A stretch of 43,568 nucleotides of DNA. It comes from Dehalococcoidia bacterium (lineage in GTDB: Bacteria; Chloroflexota; Dehalococcoidia; Dehalococcoidales; BS750m-G39). The notes under the pieces are model-generated. The model did no database searches. It was given only the letters and a program-made list of their open reading frames with translations, and was not told the origin of the DNA. Shown here one piece after another: positions 1 through 7,134 of this stretch (its first letter is position 1; each line of letters starts with the position of its first letter). Made by a program: the position numbers and the translations under genes. The stretch lies in the NCBI GenBank assembly GCA_030608005.1, contig JAUWIX010000008.1, positions 1-43,568 on the forward strand, read 5' to 3'.

Positions 1-128
1 ATGAGACTTTACCTCACGCATGATTACACTCACATGCACCATCCTCTTACAGAGACGCAATAGCGAGTCTTGTGATTAACCTTCAAGTATCGAAAATTCC
101 AACGACATAACACACAAACACATTCTAG

Positions 129-168
129 GGACATACACGGGCCAATTATCCTCGGCCCATGTATGTCC
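129..168 (-). terminator. Long hairpin downstream of the zinc-ribbon gene
   Basis: Positions 129-143 and 154-168 form a 15-bp stem with one mismatch around a 10-nt loop. It lies just after the stop of the minus-strand zinc-ribbon gene, so it may end or protect that transcript. The T-tract that would make it a classic intrinsic terminator is missing. Positions 1-128 show nothing I can support. Confidence 0.45.
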
Positions 169-186
169 TGAGGTCAAACCCCAGTA

Positions 187-486
187 TTACCTACTCTGTC
201 TGACTTTACGGTAGCAATCACTGCAGTAAACCGGCTTAACACCACGAGGTTCAAAGGGTACTTCGGTGGCTTTGCCGCACTCGGCGCATGTCGCAGGAAA
301 CATCTGGCGTCTGGACCCGTAGCTGTCATTTCCGTATCGTTCTGACTTCCTTGCCTGGCGGCATGAGGGGCAGCGCTTGGGCTCATTAGTATAGCCCCTA
401 GATTGGAAAAGTTCTTGCTCCTCAGCGCTGAAAGTGAAGGTAGTCCCACAATCGGAACACTGGAGGGATTTGTCCTCAAAGCTCAT
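187..486 (-). CDS. Small multi-zinc-ribbon protein
   Basis: A 99-residue protein with four CxxC pairs at C10/C13, C39/C42, C67/C70 and C88/C91. These are enough ligands for two zinc ribbons, the N-terminal one of the probable zinc-ribbon (trcl-like) type. Between them is a basic, Ser/Tyr-rich linker (about residues 44-62). It is probably a cytoplasmic nucleic-acid or protein-binding factor; the family has no firmly assigned reaction. The start is supported by a strong Shine-Dalgarno (AGGAGG) a few bases before the ATG. The mRNA has a long leader whose hairpin overlaps that site, so translation is probably controlled (see leader entry). It is transcribed alone, away from the IPT-protein gene. 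Confidence 0.75.
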   Translation of the reverse strand: MSFEDKSLQCSDCGTTFTFSAEEQELFQSRGYTNEPKRCPSCRQARKSERYGNDSYGSRRQMFPATCAECGKATEVPFEPRGVKPVYCSDCYRKVRQSR

Positions 487-536
487 TGGATGACCTCCTC
501 TCTTCTGAATAGTTGGTAAGAGTTAAGGTCATCCAA
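486..536 (-). promoter_or_regulatory. Leader hairpin masking the ribosome-binding site
   Basis: An 11-bp perfect inverted repeat, TTGGATGACCT at 486-496 and AGGTCATCCAA at 526-536, is separated by 29 nt in the leader of the zinc-ribbon mRNA. The 3' arm (in mRNA sense) starts in the Shine-Dalgarno sequence and ends at the start codon, so pairing would block initiation. The intervening loop has no obvious ligand-binding motif. Switching by temperature, a protein or the gene product itself is inference. Confidence 0.55.
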
Positions 537-601
537 AACTTGAGGAAACTAGAAATAGTTTAACTAAGTATGTAATAACCTAAACCAAAACCACCATGTG
601 T

Positions 602-630
602 ATTATACAATAAAGAGACCCTCTTTGCAA
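602..630 (-). promoter_or_regulatory. Sigma70 promoter of the zinc-ribbon gene
   Basis: On the minus strand TTGCAA (625-630) is followed by a 17-bp spacer and TATAAT (602-607). Transcription would start near 595, giving a leader of about 110 nt. The rest of 537-850 has no gene. Confidence 0.65.
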
Positions 631-744
631 ATGCCAGTACAAGCCTTCGAGTAGGAAATAACCACCTTCTATAGCGGACAGGTCCCTTTGCAGTTAACTT
701 TATGACGGAATGTTTAATGTTTCGTGGGGAGAGAAAGAAGAGAG

Positions 745-830
745 TTTAAGAGGGGCCAGCGCCCCTCTTTTATAACAAATACCCCCTCTCCTTGATAAGG
801 AGAGGGGGTCAGGTCGAAGACTCTTCGAGG
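745..830. repeat. Palindromic repeat cluster R1
   Basis: Three adjacent palindromes: 748-769 (AAGAGGGGC arms), 782-808 (CCCCCTCTCCTT arms, 3-nt loop) and 814-828 (TCGAAG arms). They belong to the same modular family as the clusters at 2.6, 11.2, 12.2, 13.9 and 24.5 kb. They follow the 3' end of the IPT gene, so they probably help end that transcript. Confidence 0.7.
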
Positions 831-850
831 GGAGAGGTTACCTATAATTT

Positions 851-2476
851 TTAATATTCAGCGCCGCCGCCCCTCCTGCCTACCCAAAAGCCGATGAAAA
901 AGAGCAAGATACCACCCAGCCCCATCAAGGCATATAGAATCCAGCCTGTCAGCTCAAAGACAAAGCCAACATAGAATGTGCCGGCACCAGTCCAATTGCT
1001 GGCATTGGAGGCACCATCTATAGCCTTTACCCTCCAGTAGTAAGGGGTTTCCTCAGTGGTTGACTCAAGCGCTTCCTCTTCAGTGAGGGTATATTCCGAG
1101 ATGGTCAGCCCCGTCTTCTCCAGCACCATGGTGGTGAAATTGGCATTAGAGGCGAGCTGGAGGGTATAGGTTACTGGCTTGCTGGGGTCGCTAACATCCT
1201 TCCAGTCAAAGTAGGCCATTGATGCTGCCTTATCACCCATGAGTGGTAGCAGCGGTGATGGTGTTAGAGGCGGTGTTGACTCCATATAAAAGGTGACCTG
1301 CATACTGCTGGTGCCGTCAGTGGCGGTTATGGTGTGAGCGCCACCCTCGCTGGGAGGCACGGTGAAGGTATAGGAAAAAGAGCCGTCAGCTAAACTGGTA
1401 ATGGTAAACACAACCGGGTCGGAAGTGTAGGTGATGGTTATCGTGGAGCTAGCCTTAAAGCCAGTGCCATTTATAGTTATTTGCGAGCCTACATGACCGG
1501 GTGAAGCCTCGCTAGTAACCGGGCTGATACTGATATTGGTAGTCATGGTGAACTCTGCCTTGGCGGAGTTGTCATCATCCTCTGCCTCAACATCATAGCT
1601 TCCTGGTCCGACACTGGGCACATCAAAGCTAGCCTCAAAGCTGCCATCTTCATCAGTCTCATCTGTCGCCATCTCCTCGCCATCAAAGTAGATGTAAACA
1701 TCAACCTTGTCGCCGAAGCCGGTGCCACTAACGGTTACACTATCACCGACTATGCCTGAAGTGGGGCTGATGGTTATGTCAGGCTCCACAGTGAACTCAG
1801 CCTCGCCCTTCTCCCCACCAAAGTCAGCGGTTATGGTGTGGTCACCGGCGGTGCTTTCGGGGATGTCAATTTTGCAGGTAAATTCACCATCACTATCGGT
1901 CTCATCATTCCCACTGGCTATATCAAGAGTAGCACCATCGTATTCCAGCTTAATACTCTTGTTTTTATCAAAGCCAAGGCCATCAATCTCAACCCTGGTA
2001 CCTACTGGACCCTTTTCAGGTTTAATGGTAATGCCGATAACGGTGAATTCATCAACGGTCAGTATCTTGCCCTCCTTGCTCTCGGTGGTATAGACAAAGT
2101 ATTCACCACCATGTACATCTTCATCTTCATAGCCATCGGTGAGTTCCTCAGGCACCTTGAAATTGGTATCTATATCACCCTCGTCGGGGTCGGTGTCACC
2201 CACATCACCGGCATAGGTTGTTTCTACCTCCTCCCAAACATCAAGGTCGTCATCAATATAATCGTCCTTGTCGGCTTCCTGGCTGGAGAAGTAGATATAG
2301 ACCTTATGAGCAGTGGTATAGCCAGAGCCAGTAACATCAATCGTGTCACCGATTTCACCCTCATCAGGACTGAGATGGAGCGACTCTGCCAGGGCTGGTG
2401 TAGCCGGTATGACCATCACCAGCAGGGAAAGGATAATGGCAAGAGCCAGAGTACGGAAAACCTTATTGTATTTCAA
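851..2476 (-). CDS. Secreted, membrane-anchored IPT/TIG-repeat protein
   Basis: A 541-residue extracytoplasmic protein. Residues 1-30 form a Sec signal peptide (basic start, hydrophobic core, ALA cleavage motif). About four IPT/TIG immunoglobulin-like domains follow (roughly 33-145, 150-230, 231-312, 314-395), each opening with a pattern such as ITISPTSGIVGDSVTVSGTG. Residues 396-500 resemble a fibronectin III-like module with YYWRV. A hydrophobic segment near 507-529 ends in a short GRRGGG tail, which would anchor the C-terminus in the membrane. The domains are acidic, as expected for a surface protein. The start is TTG with GGAGG upstream. A role in surface architecture or adhesion is inferred from domain type only. 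Confidence 0.8.
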   Translation of the reverse strand: MKYNKVFRTLALAIILSLLVMVIPATPALAESLHLSPDEGEIGDTIDVTGSGYTTAHKVYIYFSSQEADKDDYIDDDLDVWEEVETTYAGDVGDTDPDEGDIDTNFKVPEELTDGYEDEDVHGGEYFVYTTESKEGKILTVDEFTVIGITIKPEKGPVGTRVEIDGLGFDKNKSIKLEYDGATLDIASGNDETDSDGEFTCKIDIPESTAGDHTITADFGGEKGEAEFTVEPDITISPTSGIVGDSVTVSGTGFGDKVDVYIYFDGEEMATDETDEDGSFEASFDVPSVGPGSYDVEAEDDDNSAKAEFTMTTNISISPVTSEASPGHVGSQITINGTGFKASSTITITYTSDPVVFTITSLADGSFSYTFTVPPSEGGAHTITATDGTSSMQVTFYMESTPPLTPSPLLPLMGDKAASMAYFDWKDVSDPSKPVTYTLQLASNANFTTMVLEKTGLTISEYTLTEEEALESTTEETPYYWRVKAIDGASNASNWTGAGTFYVGFVFELTGWILYALMGLGGILLFFIGFWVGRRGGGAEY

Positions 2477-2519
2477 AATCCACCTCCATTACTTTTTTGC
2501 CAAATTGCAAAACTATCTA

Positions 2520-2549
2520 ATAATAAACCATAGCTTAATGCCATGTCAA
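2520..2549 (-). promoter_or_regulatory. Promoter of the IPT-protein gene
   Basis: On the minus strand TTGACA (2544-2549), an 18-bp spacer and TATTAT (2520-2525) lie about 45 bp before the TTG start. The -35 box abuts the outer end of a repeat module (see finding on repeats ending at -35 boxes). Confidence 0.6.
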
Positions 2550-2940
2550 TACCGTGTACTCGTTCAATACCTTAGTGACACCTCAACTTTCTGCACCTCA
2601 CCCCCTTAGACATTTACTTAGCAACCCACCCTCTTTAAGCACCCAGAAAAATCGAAGATTTTTCTGGGAACCCGCTTTGTCCCCCTCCCTTACAAAGGGA
2701 GGGGGAAATTGGTTATATAAGAGAGGCTTCGCCTCTCTTGGACTCTCCTTTTTGCTCCTCTCCATAATAGGGAAATGTATTCTTAGCATGAGGGCGAGGA
2801 ATAAAAAAGAGGGGGCGAAGCCCCCTCTTAAAACTACTTCCCCCTTCCCCTCTAGGGGAAGGGGGTCAGGGGGATAGGGTCAATGCCACAGAGAAACGAA
2901 ACATGATAATCTGTGTCACCTATCTATCTGAACTAGCTCA
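2545..2940. repeat. Left repeat cluster R2 with terminal inverted repeat
   Basis: The inner 60 bp (2881-2940) match the reverse complement of 12101-12160 at 56/60 positions, and similarity continues to about 2796. Outward come the palindromes at 2807-2829 (GCGAAGC loop), 2719-2739 and 2642-2668 (CCCAGAAAAATC arms), then the end module that meets the IPT promoter. This fills most of the gene-free stretch 2477-3024. A T-tract next to 2807-2829 reads on the minus strand, so it could stop transcription leaving the virus-like cassette leftward. Confidence 0.75.
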
Positions 2941-2966
2941 TACCATCAAAATACGACAAAATACTG

Positions 2967-2998
2967 TTGACTATAATAGAACATATGTGCTAATGTTC
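2967..2998 (+). promoter_or_regulatory. Candidate promoter and operator of the virus-like operon
   Basis: TTGACT (2967-2972), 18 bp and TAATGT (2991-2996) form a plausible promoter. An inverted repeat, GAACAT (2979-2984) and ATGTTC (2993-2998), overlaps the spacer and -10 and could be an operator. Neither half matches a LexA box well enough to call SOS control. Confidence 0.45.
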
Positions 2999-3024
2999 CA
3001 TCGCATCGTTTAGAGAGGTAAGCT

Positions 3025-3393
3025 ATGAGTCTGAATAAGGGTAAGCTGGATTTACCACCGGAGTATTGCCGCTATCGGGATGATGGATGCGAATTTGCCG
3101 ACTCCTGCCTTAACTGCCCGTTTCCGGAATGTATTTATGCCCAGCCTGGGGGCAAGCAATGTTGGCTGAAGAGGTTGAGAGACAAAGAGGTATTAAGGCT
3201 GTTCACCACCCAGGGTAAAGGGGTGAAGGAGCTGGCATTGATGTTCGGCGTTAGTCAGCGCACCATCCAGCGGATATTAAAGAATTATTCAACCCCACCC
3301 CCCGTGACTCCCTCTTCTCAACCCTCCAAGAGAAAAAATATAAAAACGGGGGCGAAGTCTCTCTTAGACACCCCGAATGTTGAGCCACAATAA
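3025..3393 (+). CDS. Cys-rich helix-turn-helix protein opening the virus-like operon
   Basis: A 122-residue protein with an N-terminal cysteine cluster (C15, C22, C28, C31, C36, C46) that could bind zinc. A helix-turn-helix follows at about residues 66-88 (GVKELALMFGVSQRTIQRIL), of the Sigma70-r4/Homeodomain-like kind. The last ~34 residues are Pro/Ser/Lys-rich and overlap a copy of the genomic palindromic repeat (3348-3365), so this tail is probably repeat-derived. Its place just before the portal is where phages keep a small terminase, also an HTH protein. That and a transcription-factor role are both possible. A good AGAGGT ribosome site precedes the ATG. Confidence 0.6.
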   Translation: MSLNKGKLDLPPEYCRYRDDGCEFADSCLNCPFPECIYAQPGGKQCWLKRLRDKEVLRLFTTQGKGVKELALMFGVSQRTIQRILKNYSTPPPVTPSSQPSKRKNIKTGAKSLLDTPNVEPQ

Positions 3394-3405
3394 AGGAGAC
3401 TAAAA

Positions 3406-4827
3406 ATGAATAAAACTTCTATTATCTCGCAGCTAAACCGCCATGATATAGAGCGGCTCAGGGGGTATAGAGAGCTACTTGACTTCTACCACGGTCGGCA
3501 GTGGGAAGGTAGGGAAAGGCGAGGGGAGAAACGCCTGACCTTCAACTATGCCAAGGTGTTCATAGATAAGGTCGCTTCATATCTAATGTCTGGCATTAAC
3601 TTTGCTGTGGAAGCTGTGGAGGATTCAGAGGAGGCTAAAGCCAGAGCCCAGAGAGCGGAGGCAGCCTTACACCAGGTTTATGAGGATAATAATCTGGAGC
3701 AGCTTGACCTTGAGACTGAGATAGATTGCGCTATCCTGGGCGATGCCTGCTATAAGGTGAGCTGGGATGCGGAGACAAAGAGGGTGAGGATTACCGCCCC
3801 CGATGTTCAAGGCATCTATGCCTGGTGGCTGGGGGATGATACCTCAAGAATATGGAGAGTAGCCTCAAAATACAGCCTAACCGCTGAAGAAACCGAGTTC
3901 CTGTATCGGGTGAAGCCTAAGGATAAGAAGGCGACCATTGTTGAGCTATGGACAGACGGGGAATTTGAGCTTTACCTGGATGATGCCCTGATTGAGAAAA
4001 AGCCCAATCCCTACGGTTTTATCCCGTTTATCATCTACCCTAACCTTAGAGAGCCAAAGAAGTTCTGGGGTATATCTGATTTGTCACAGATTATGGAGTC
4101 GCAGCGGGAGCTTAATCGGGCGATGTCGCAGCTATCCAGGATATTAGAGCTATCGGGCAATCCTATCGCCGTGCTGGAGAATGTGGAAGAATCTGAGGAT
4201 ATTGCGGTTAAGCCGGGGGCGGTGTGGACTATCCCCGAGGATGCCAAAGCCTATCTGCTTGACCTACTACAGGGTGGCGGGGTCAGGCTGCATATAGATT
4301 ATATCAATCTACTATATAGAACCCTGCATGATATAGCTGAATCTCCCCGGGCTGCCTTTGGTGGAACAGAGAGGGACTTATCGGGGGTAGCTCTTGAGAT
4401 TGAGCTTAACCCGCTACTTCAGAAGGTGAGACGAAAGAGGATTATCAGAACCGCTGTCTATAACCAGAGAAACAAGATGCTCCTTAAGCTCATGGAGAGG
4501 TACCGGGGTGAGAGGTTTGGCGATAACCGGTTACGGGTAATATGGAGTCCGATACTGCCTCAGGATTTAGCCAGGCTGGTTTCTAACGAGCAGACACTGG
4601 TTCAGACCGGTATCCACTCCAGGCGTAGGGCTATGGATGAGATGGGTATTAAAGAGCCAGAAAATGAGTTTAAGCGGTGGCTGGAGGAGAGGGAGGCTAT
4701 CCTCAGGATGAATAAGGAGCTTAGTTCACCCAGAGGGAACCCGCTTAACGCCAGGTCAACGAGAGGCAGAGAGGGGGAGAGAGCTTTAGCCACGGGGACT
4801 GAGGGCGTTGAGGAATCTTTGTCATAA
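3406..4827 (+). CDS. Phage portal protein (SPP1 gp6-like)
   Basis: 473 residues, the normal length for the SPP1-type portal family. Such proteins form the dodecameric ring at one capsid vertex through which DNA passes. The opening (YHGRQWEG, then NYAKVFIDKVASYLMSG at about residues 45-65), the central GFIPFIIYPN segment with GISDL, and the later IAESPRAAFGG/LSGVALEIEL region (about 305-330) follow the family pattern. The C-terminus is polar and low in complexity. AAAGGAG precedes the ATG. The small HTH gene ends 12 bp upstream and the scaffold gene starts 12 bp downstream. The usual upstream neighbour, the large terminase, is absent. Confidence 0.85.
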   Translation: MNKTSIISQLNRHDIERLRGYRELLDFYHGRQWEGRERRGEKRLTFNYAKVFIDKVASYLMSGINFAVEAVEDSEEAKARAQRAEAALHQVYEDNNLEQLDLETEIDCAILGDACYKVSWDAETKRVRITAPDVQGIYAWWLGDDTSRIWRVASKYSLTAEETEFLYRVKPKDKKATIVELWTDGEFELYLDDALIEKKPNPYGFIPFIIYPNLREPKKFWGISDLSQIMESQRELNRAMSQLSRILELSGNPIAVLENVEESEDIAVKPGAVWTIPEDAKAYLLDLLQGGGVRLHIDYINLLYRTLHDIAESPRAAFGGTERDLSGVALEIELNPLLQKVRRKRIIRTAVYNQRNKMLLKLMERYRGERFGDNRLRVIWSPILPQDLARLVSNEQTLVQTGIHSRRRAMDEMGIKEPENEFKRWLEEREAILRMNKELSSPRGNPLNARSTRGREGERALATGTEGVEESLS

Positions 4828-4839
4828 GGAGGATGAAAA

Positions 4840-5334
4840 TTGCCCAATAATAATGAGCAAAACCAAAATCCCAACGGGGAGGAGCTAGAGAGTTCCAGGG
4901 TTGTTGAGCTTGAGGGGTTAATAGCCGAGAAAGATGAGGGGCTTGCTTCCAAGGACTTGCACATCTCTGAGCTAGAGCAGGCTATAGCTGATAGGGATAG
5001 CCAAATTGCTGCCCTCAAGCAATCTTTGGCTGAGTTAGACCAGAGGTTGACCGACCTCGATAATAGTCGAGCTCAGGCGGTATCAAGCTACCGGGCTCTG
5101 GTAGTCGAATCAAACCCTGGGATGCCCGAGGAGCTGATAGCCGGGGATAGCATTGAGGCTATTGATAGGTCGGTGGCAGATGCCCAGACCCTGGTGGACA
5201 AGGTGAGGAAGGAATTGGAGGCTGAGATAGCGGGGGCTAGGGTGCCGGCTGGGGCTCCACAGAGGACACCACTAGACCTCTCAGCCCTATCCCCACGGGA
5301 GAAGATTCAATACGCAATAGGAGAAAGGAGATAA
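4840..5334 (+). CDS. Capsid scaffolding protein
   Basis: 164 residues. An acidic start leads into a predicted coiled coil (about residues 15-75, heptad-rich with Leu/Ile and Glu/Lys), then a C-terminal region with LSALSPREKIQYAIGERR. That organisation, the size and the position between portal and major capsid fit phage scaffolds, which shape the procapsid and bind the capsid protein through their C-terminus. The start is TTG, chosen because AGGAGG lies 7 bp upstream and the nearby ATG frame stops after a few codons. No maturation protease gene is seen that would remove it. Confidence 0.7.
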   Translation: MPNNNEQNQNPNGEELESSRVVELEGLIAEKDEGLASKDLHISELEQAIADRDSQIAALKQSLAELDQRLTDLDNSRAQAVSSYRALVVESNPGMPEELIAGDSIEAIDRSVADAQTLVDKVRKELEAEIAGARVPAGAPQRTPLDLSALSPREKIQYAIGERR

Positions 5335-5337
5335 ACA

Positions 5338-6258
5338 ATGGCTTTAACACTAGACGAGGCAGCTAAGCTGTCAACTGATATGCTACTTCAAGGGGTGGTG
5401 GAGACCATAGTCAAGGACTCGCCTATCCTTCAGCGACTACCCTTCATTGAGATTGTAGGCAATGGCTTGACCTATAACCAGGAAAAGACCTTGCCTACCA
5501 TCGATTTCTATGATGTTGGTGATACCTGGGCTGAATCGACACCAACATTTGAGCAGAAAACGGCAAACCTGAAGATTATGGGTGGTGATGCCGATGTTGA
5601 TAACTTCCTCAAGGCGACCCGAAGTAATCTCCAGGATTTAGAAGCAGCCGTGGTCGAGCTGAAGGCTAAGGCGCTGAGGGACAAGTTTGAGGAAGGCTTC
5701 ATCTATGGCGATTCTTCAGCTAACGCCAAGCAGTTTGATGGTCTCAGGAAGCTCATTGATGCCACCACTGCCAGCGACCAGGTAATAGCCATGGGGGCTA
5801 CTGGGGCTACCCTTACTCTGGCTAAGCTGGACGAGCTTATTGACGCAGTAAAGGGTGGTAAGCCGTATATTCTGCTTATGAGCCGACGCTCCAGGCGGAA
5901 AATAAATGCCTTAGTTAGGGCTGCCGGTGGAATGATAGAGAGCGATAGAGACAAGTGGGGTAACTTCGTCCAGCTGTGGGATAGCATCCCCATTGGTGTC
6001 AATGACTGGATACTGGATACCCATGTCCTTACCGCTGGTGCGGAGACAGCAACCACCGGAGGCACTTGCTCCACTATCTATGCCTTCCAGATGGGGGAAG
6101 GGGCTCTATGTGGCTTAACCAGCCCTGGTCACCTAACCGTGGAGCCTATCGGCTCGCTGGAGACCAAGGACGCATCACGAACCCGCATTAAGTGGTACTG
6201 CTCACTGGCTCTGTTCAGCTCAATTAAGGCAGCCGCTTTAATCGGGGTTAAAGACTAA
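5338..6258 (+). CDS. Major capsid protein (HK97-fold family)
   Basis: 306 residues. The opening LDEAAKLSTDMLLQGVVETI, the segments FIEIVGNGLTYNQEK and WAESTPTFEQ, the central LRDKFEEGFIYGD (about 115-127) with GLRKLID, and the closing region with VEPIGSLETKDASRTRIKWYCSLALFS follow the pattern of HK97-fold major capsid proteins of small tailed phages. It starts 3 bp after the scaffold stop with AAGGAG upstream, so the two are probably coupled. No HK97-style protease domain or delta domain is visible. A perfect palindrome follows the gene and may adjust read-through to the genes below. Confidence 0.8.
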   Translation: MALTLDEAAKLSTDMLLQGVVETIVKDSPILQRLPFIEIVGNGLTYNQEKTLPTIDFYDVGDTWAESTPTFEQKTANLKIMGGDADVDNFLKATRSNLQDLEAAVVELKAKALRDKFEEGFIYGDSSANAKQFDGLRKLIDATTASDQVIAMGATGATLTLAKLDELIDAVKGGKPYILLMSRRSRRKINALVRAAGGMIESDRDKWGNFVQLWDSIPIGVNDWILDTHVLTAGAETATTGGTCSTIYAFQMGEGALCGLTSPGHLTVEPIGSLETKDASRTRIKWYCSLALFSSIKAAALIGVKD

Positions 6259-6270
6259 AATCAGCGATTT

Positions 6271-6300
6271 TTTTGGGAGCCTCCTAGGAGGCTCCCAAAA
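6271..6300 (+). terminator. Perfect 30-bp palindrome after the capsid gene
   Basis: Positions 6271-6285 are the exact reverse complement of 6286-6300, with no loop and no mismatch. T runs precede it and AAAA closes it, followed at once by the GGAG ribosome site of the next gene. It could be a partial terminator or an mRNA-protecting hairpin that keeps capsid mRNA more abundant than downstream mRNA. Confidence 0.6.
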
Positions 6301-6310
6301 GGAGAGAAAA

Positions 6311-6826
6311 ATGGAAAGCAAAGATGTAGCTCGATGGATTTGTTACTACAAGCTCAGTAAATACCACCAGGACATTGAGCCCTATCGTGGTTCAGAGCAA
6401 GCCTTCTATGACCGGTTCAAGCCTTATGAGGTGATTGAGGGCGAGGGTAATTGCCTGCTTAATGTTGGCATTGGTGAGATGTGGGACTTGATTACCGGGG
6501 AAGTCTCCGGGGCTGACCATATCTTCGATAGTTCCCACGCCCAGATTGGTGTTGGTGATTCCAATACTGCTGCCGATGCCACCCAGACGGATTTACAGGC
6601 AGCCACCAATAAAACCTATAAGGGTATGGAAACTGGCTATCCTACCTCTGCCGCACAAAAGGTGACCTTTAAGGCTAGCTTCGGTGATAGCGAAGCTAAC
6701 TATGCCTGGAATGAATGGGTGGTGAAGCAATCCACCAGCGGCAAATGCCTCAATAGAAAGGTTGACTCTCTGGGCACAAAATCAAGTGGCACCTGGACTT
6801 TGGAAGTTAATATCACTTTGAGCTAG
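6311..6826 (+). CDS. Phage structural protein, head or tail accessory
   Basis: 171 residues, soluble, no signal peptide. The first ~55 residues contain a short helical, Tyr-rich segment (WICYYKLSKYHQDIEPY). The rest is a beta-rich domain with QIGVGDSNTAADATQTDLQA and a closing SLGTKSSGTWTLEVNITLS. These patterns recur in minor structural proteins of tailed phages, so a virion role (decoration, adaptor or fibre base) is likely, but no exact function can be assigned. The AGGAGA-type ribosome site lies at the 3' edge of the palindrome that follows the capsid gene. Confidence 0.55.
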   Translation: MESKDVARWICYYKLSKYHQDIEPYRGSEQAFYDRFKPYEVIEGEGNCLLNVGIGEMWDLITGEVSGADHIFDSSHAQIGVGDSNTAADATQTDLQAATNKTYKGMETGYPTSAAQKVTFKASFGDSEANYAWNEWVVKQSTSGKCLNRKVDSLGTKSSGTWTLEVNITLS

Positions 6827-6837
6827 CGAGGCAAGCG

Positions 6838-7134
6838 ATGAACCAAGTAACAGGCTCAAAGATTCTAGAAGGGCGTAAGGCGGTTGATGCTTATCGGGAA
6901 GCCCACCGCCAACTTCACAGCAAGCCTTGGCATAGGGGCATACCTGAAGAGCATACGCCGTTGCTGAATAAGCTGCTGGCTGAACTCAAGAAGCAAGGGG
7001 TTAATTCGCTAGCCGAGTTTTTTGATGCTAGCGAGGAACTAAATGCTAAGGAGCTTGGCTTTACCTCGAGGAATGATTTTGAGGCTAGAGCCACCGAAGC
7101 TGATAGAGAAGCCCTGGATAGGATGTGGCACTAA
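6838..7134 (+). CDS. Small helical protein of the virus-like operon, unknown
   Basis: 98 residues, mostly charged and predicted helical, with no cysteine and no membrane segment. I recognise no family. It sits between two structural genes, 11 bp after the first, and its TAA overlaps the ATG of the next gene (TAATG), which suggests translational coupling. A small structural or assembly role is inferred from position alone. Confidence 0.5.
   Translation: MNQVTGSKILEGRKAVDAYREAHRQLHSKPWHRGIPEEHTPLLNKLLAELKKQGVNSLAEFFDASEELNAKELGFTSRNDFEARATEADREALDRMWH

Noticed and set aside
2554-2877. Open frames of about 60-110 codons in the repeat clusters (for example 2554-2877, 2598-2789, 11100-11303)
   Set aside because: They consist of palindromic repeat sequence with low-complexity Pro/Lys residues and no ribosome site.
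2979-2998. GAAC/GTTC inverted repeat near the operon promoter as an SOS (LexA) box
   Set aside because: The spacing (12 bp between GAAC and GTTC) is not that of LexA boxes; GAACATATGTGC is only a partial match.
3025-3393. Calling the first cassette gene a small terminase
   Set aside because: Only an HTH and position support it, no large terminase follows, so it was left as an HTH protein.
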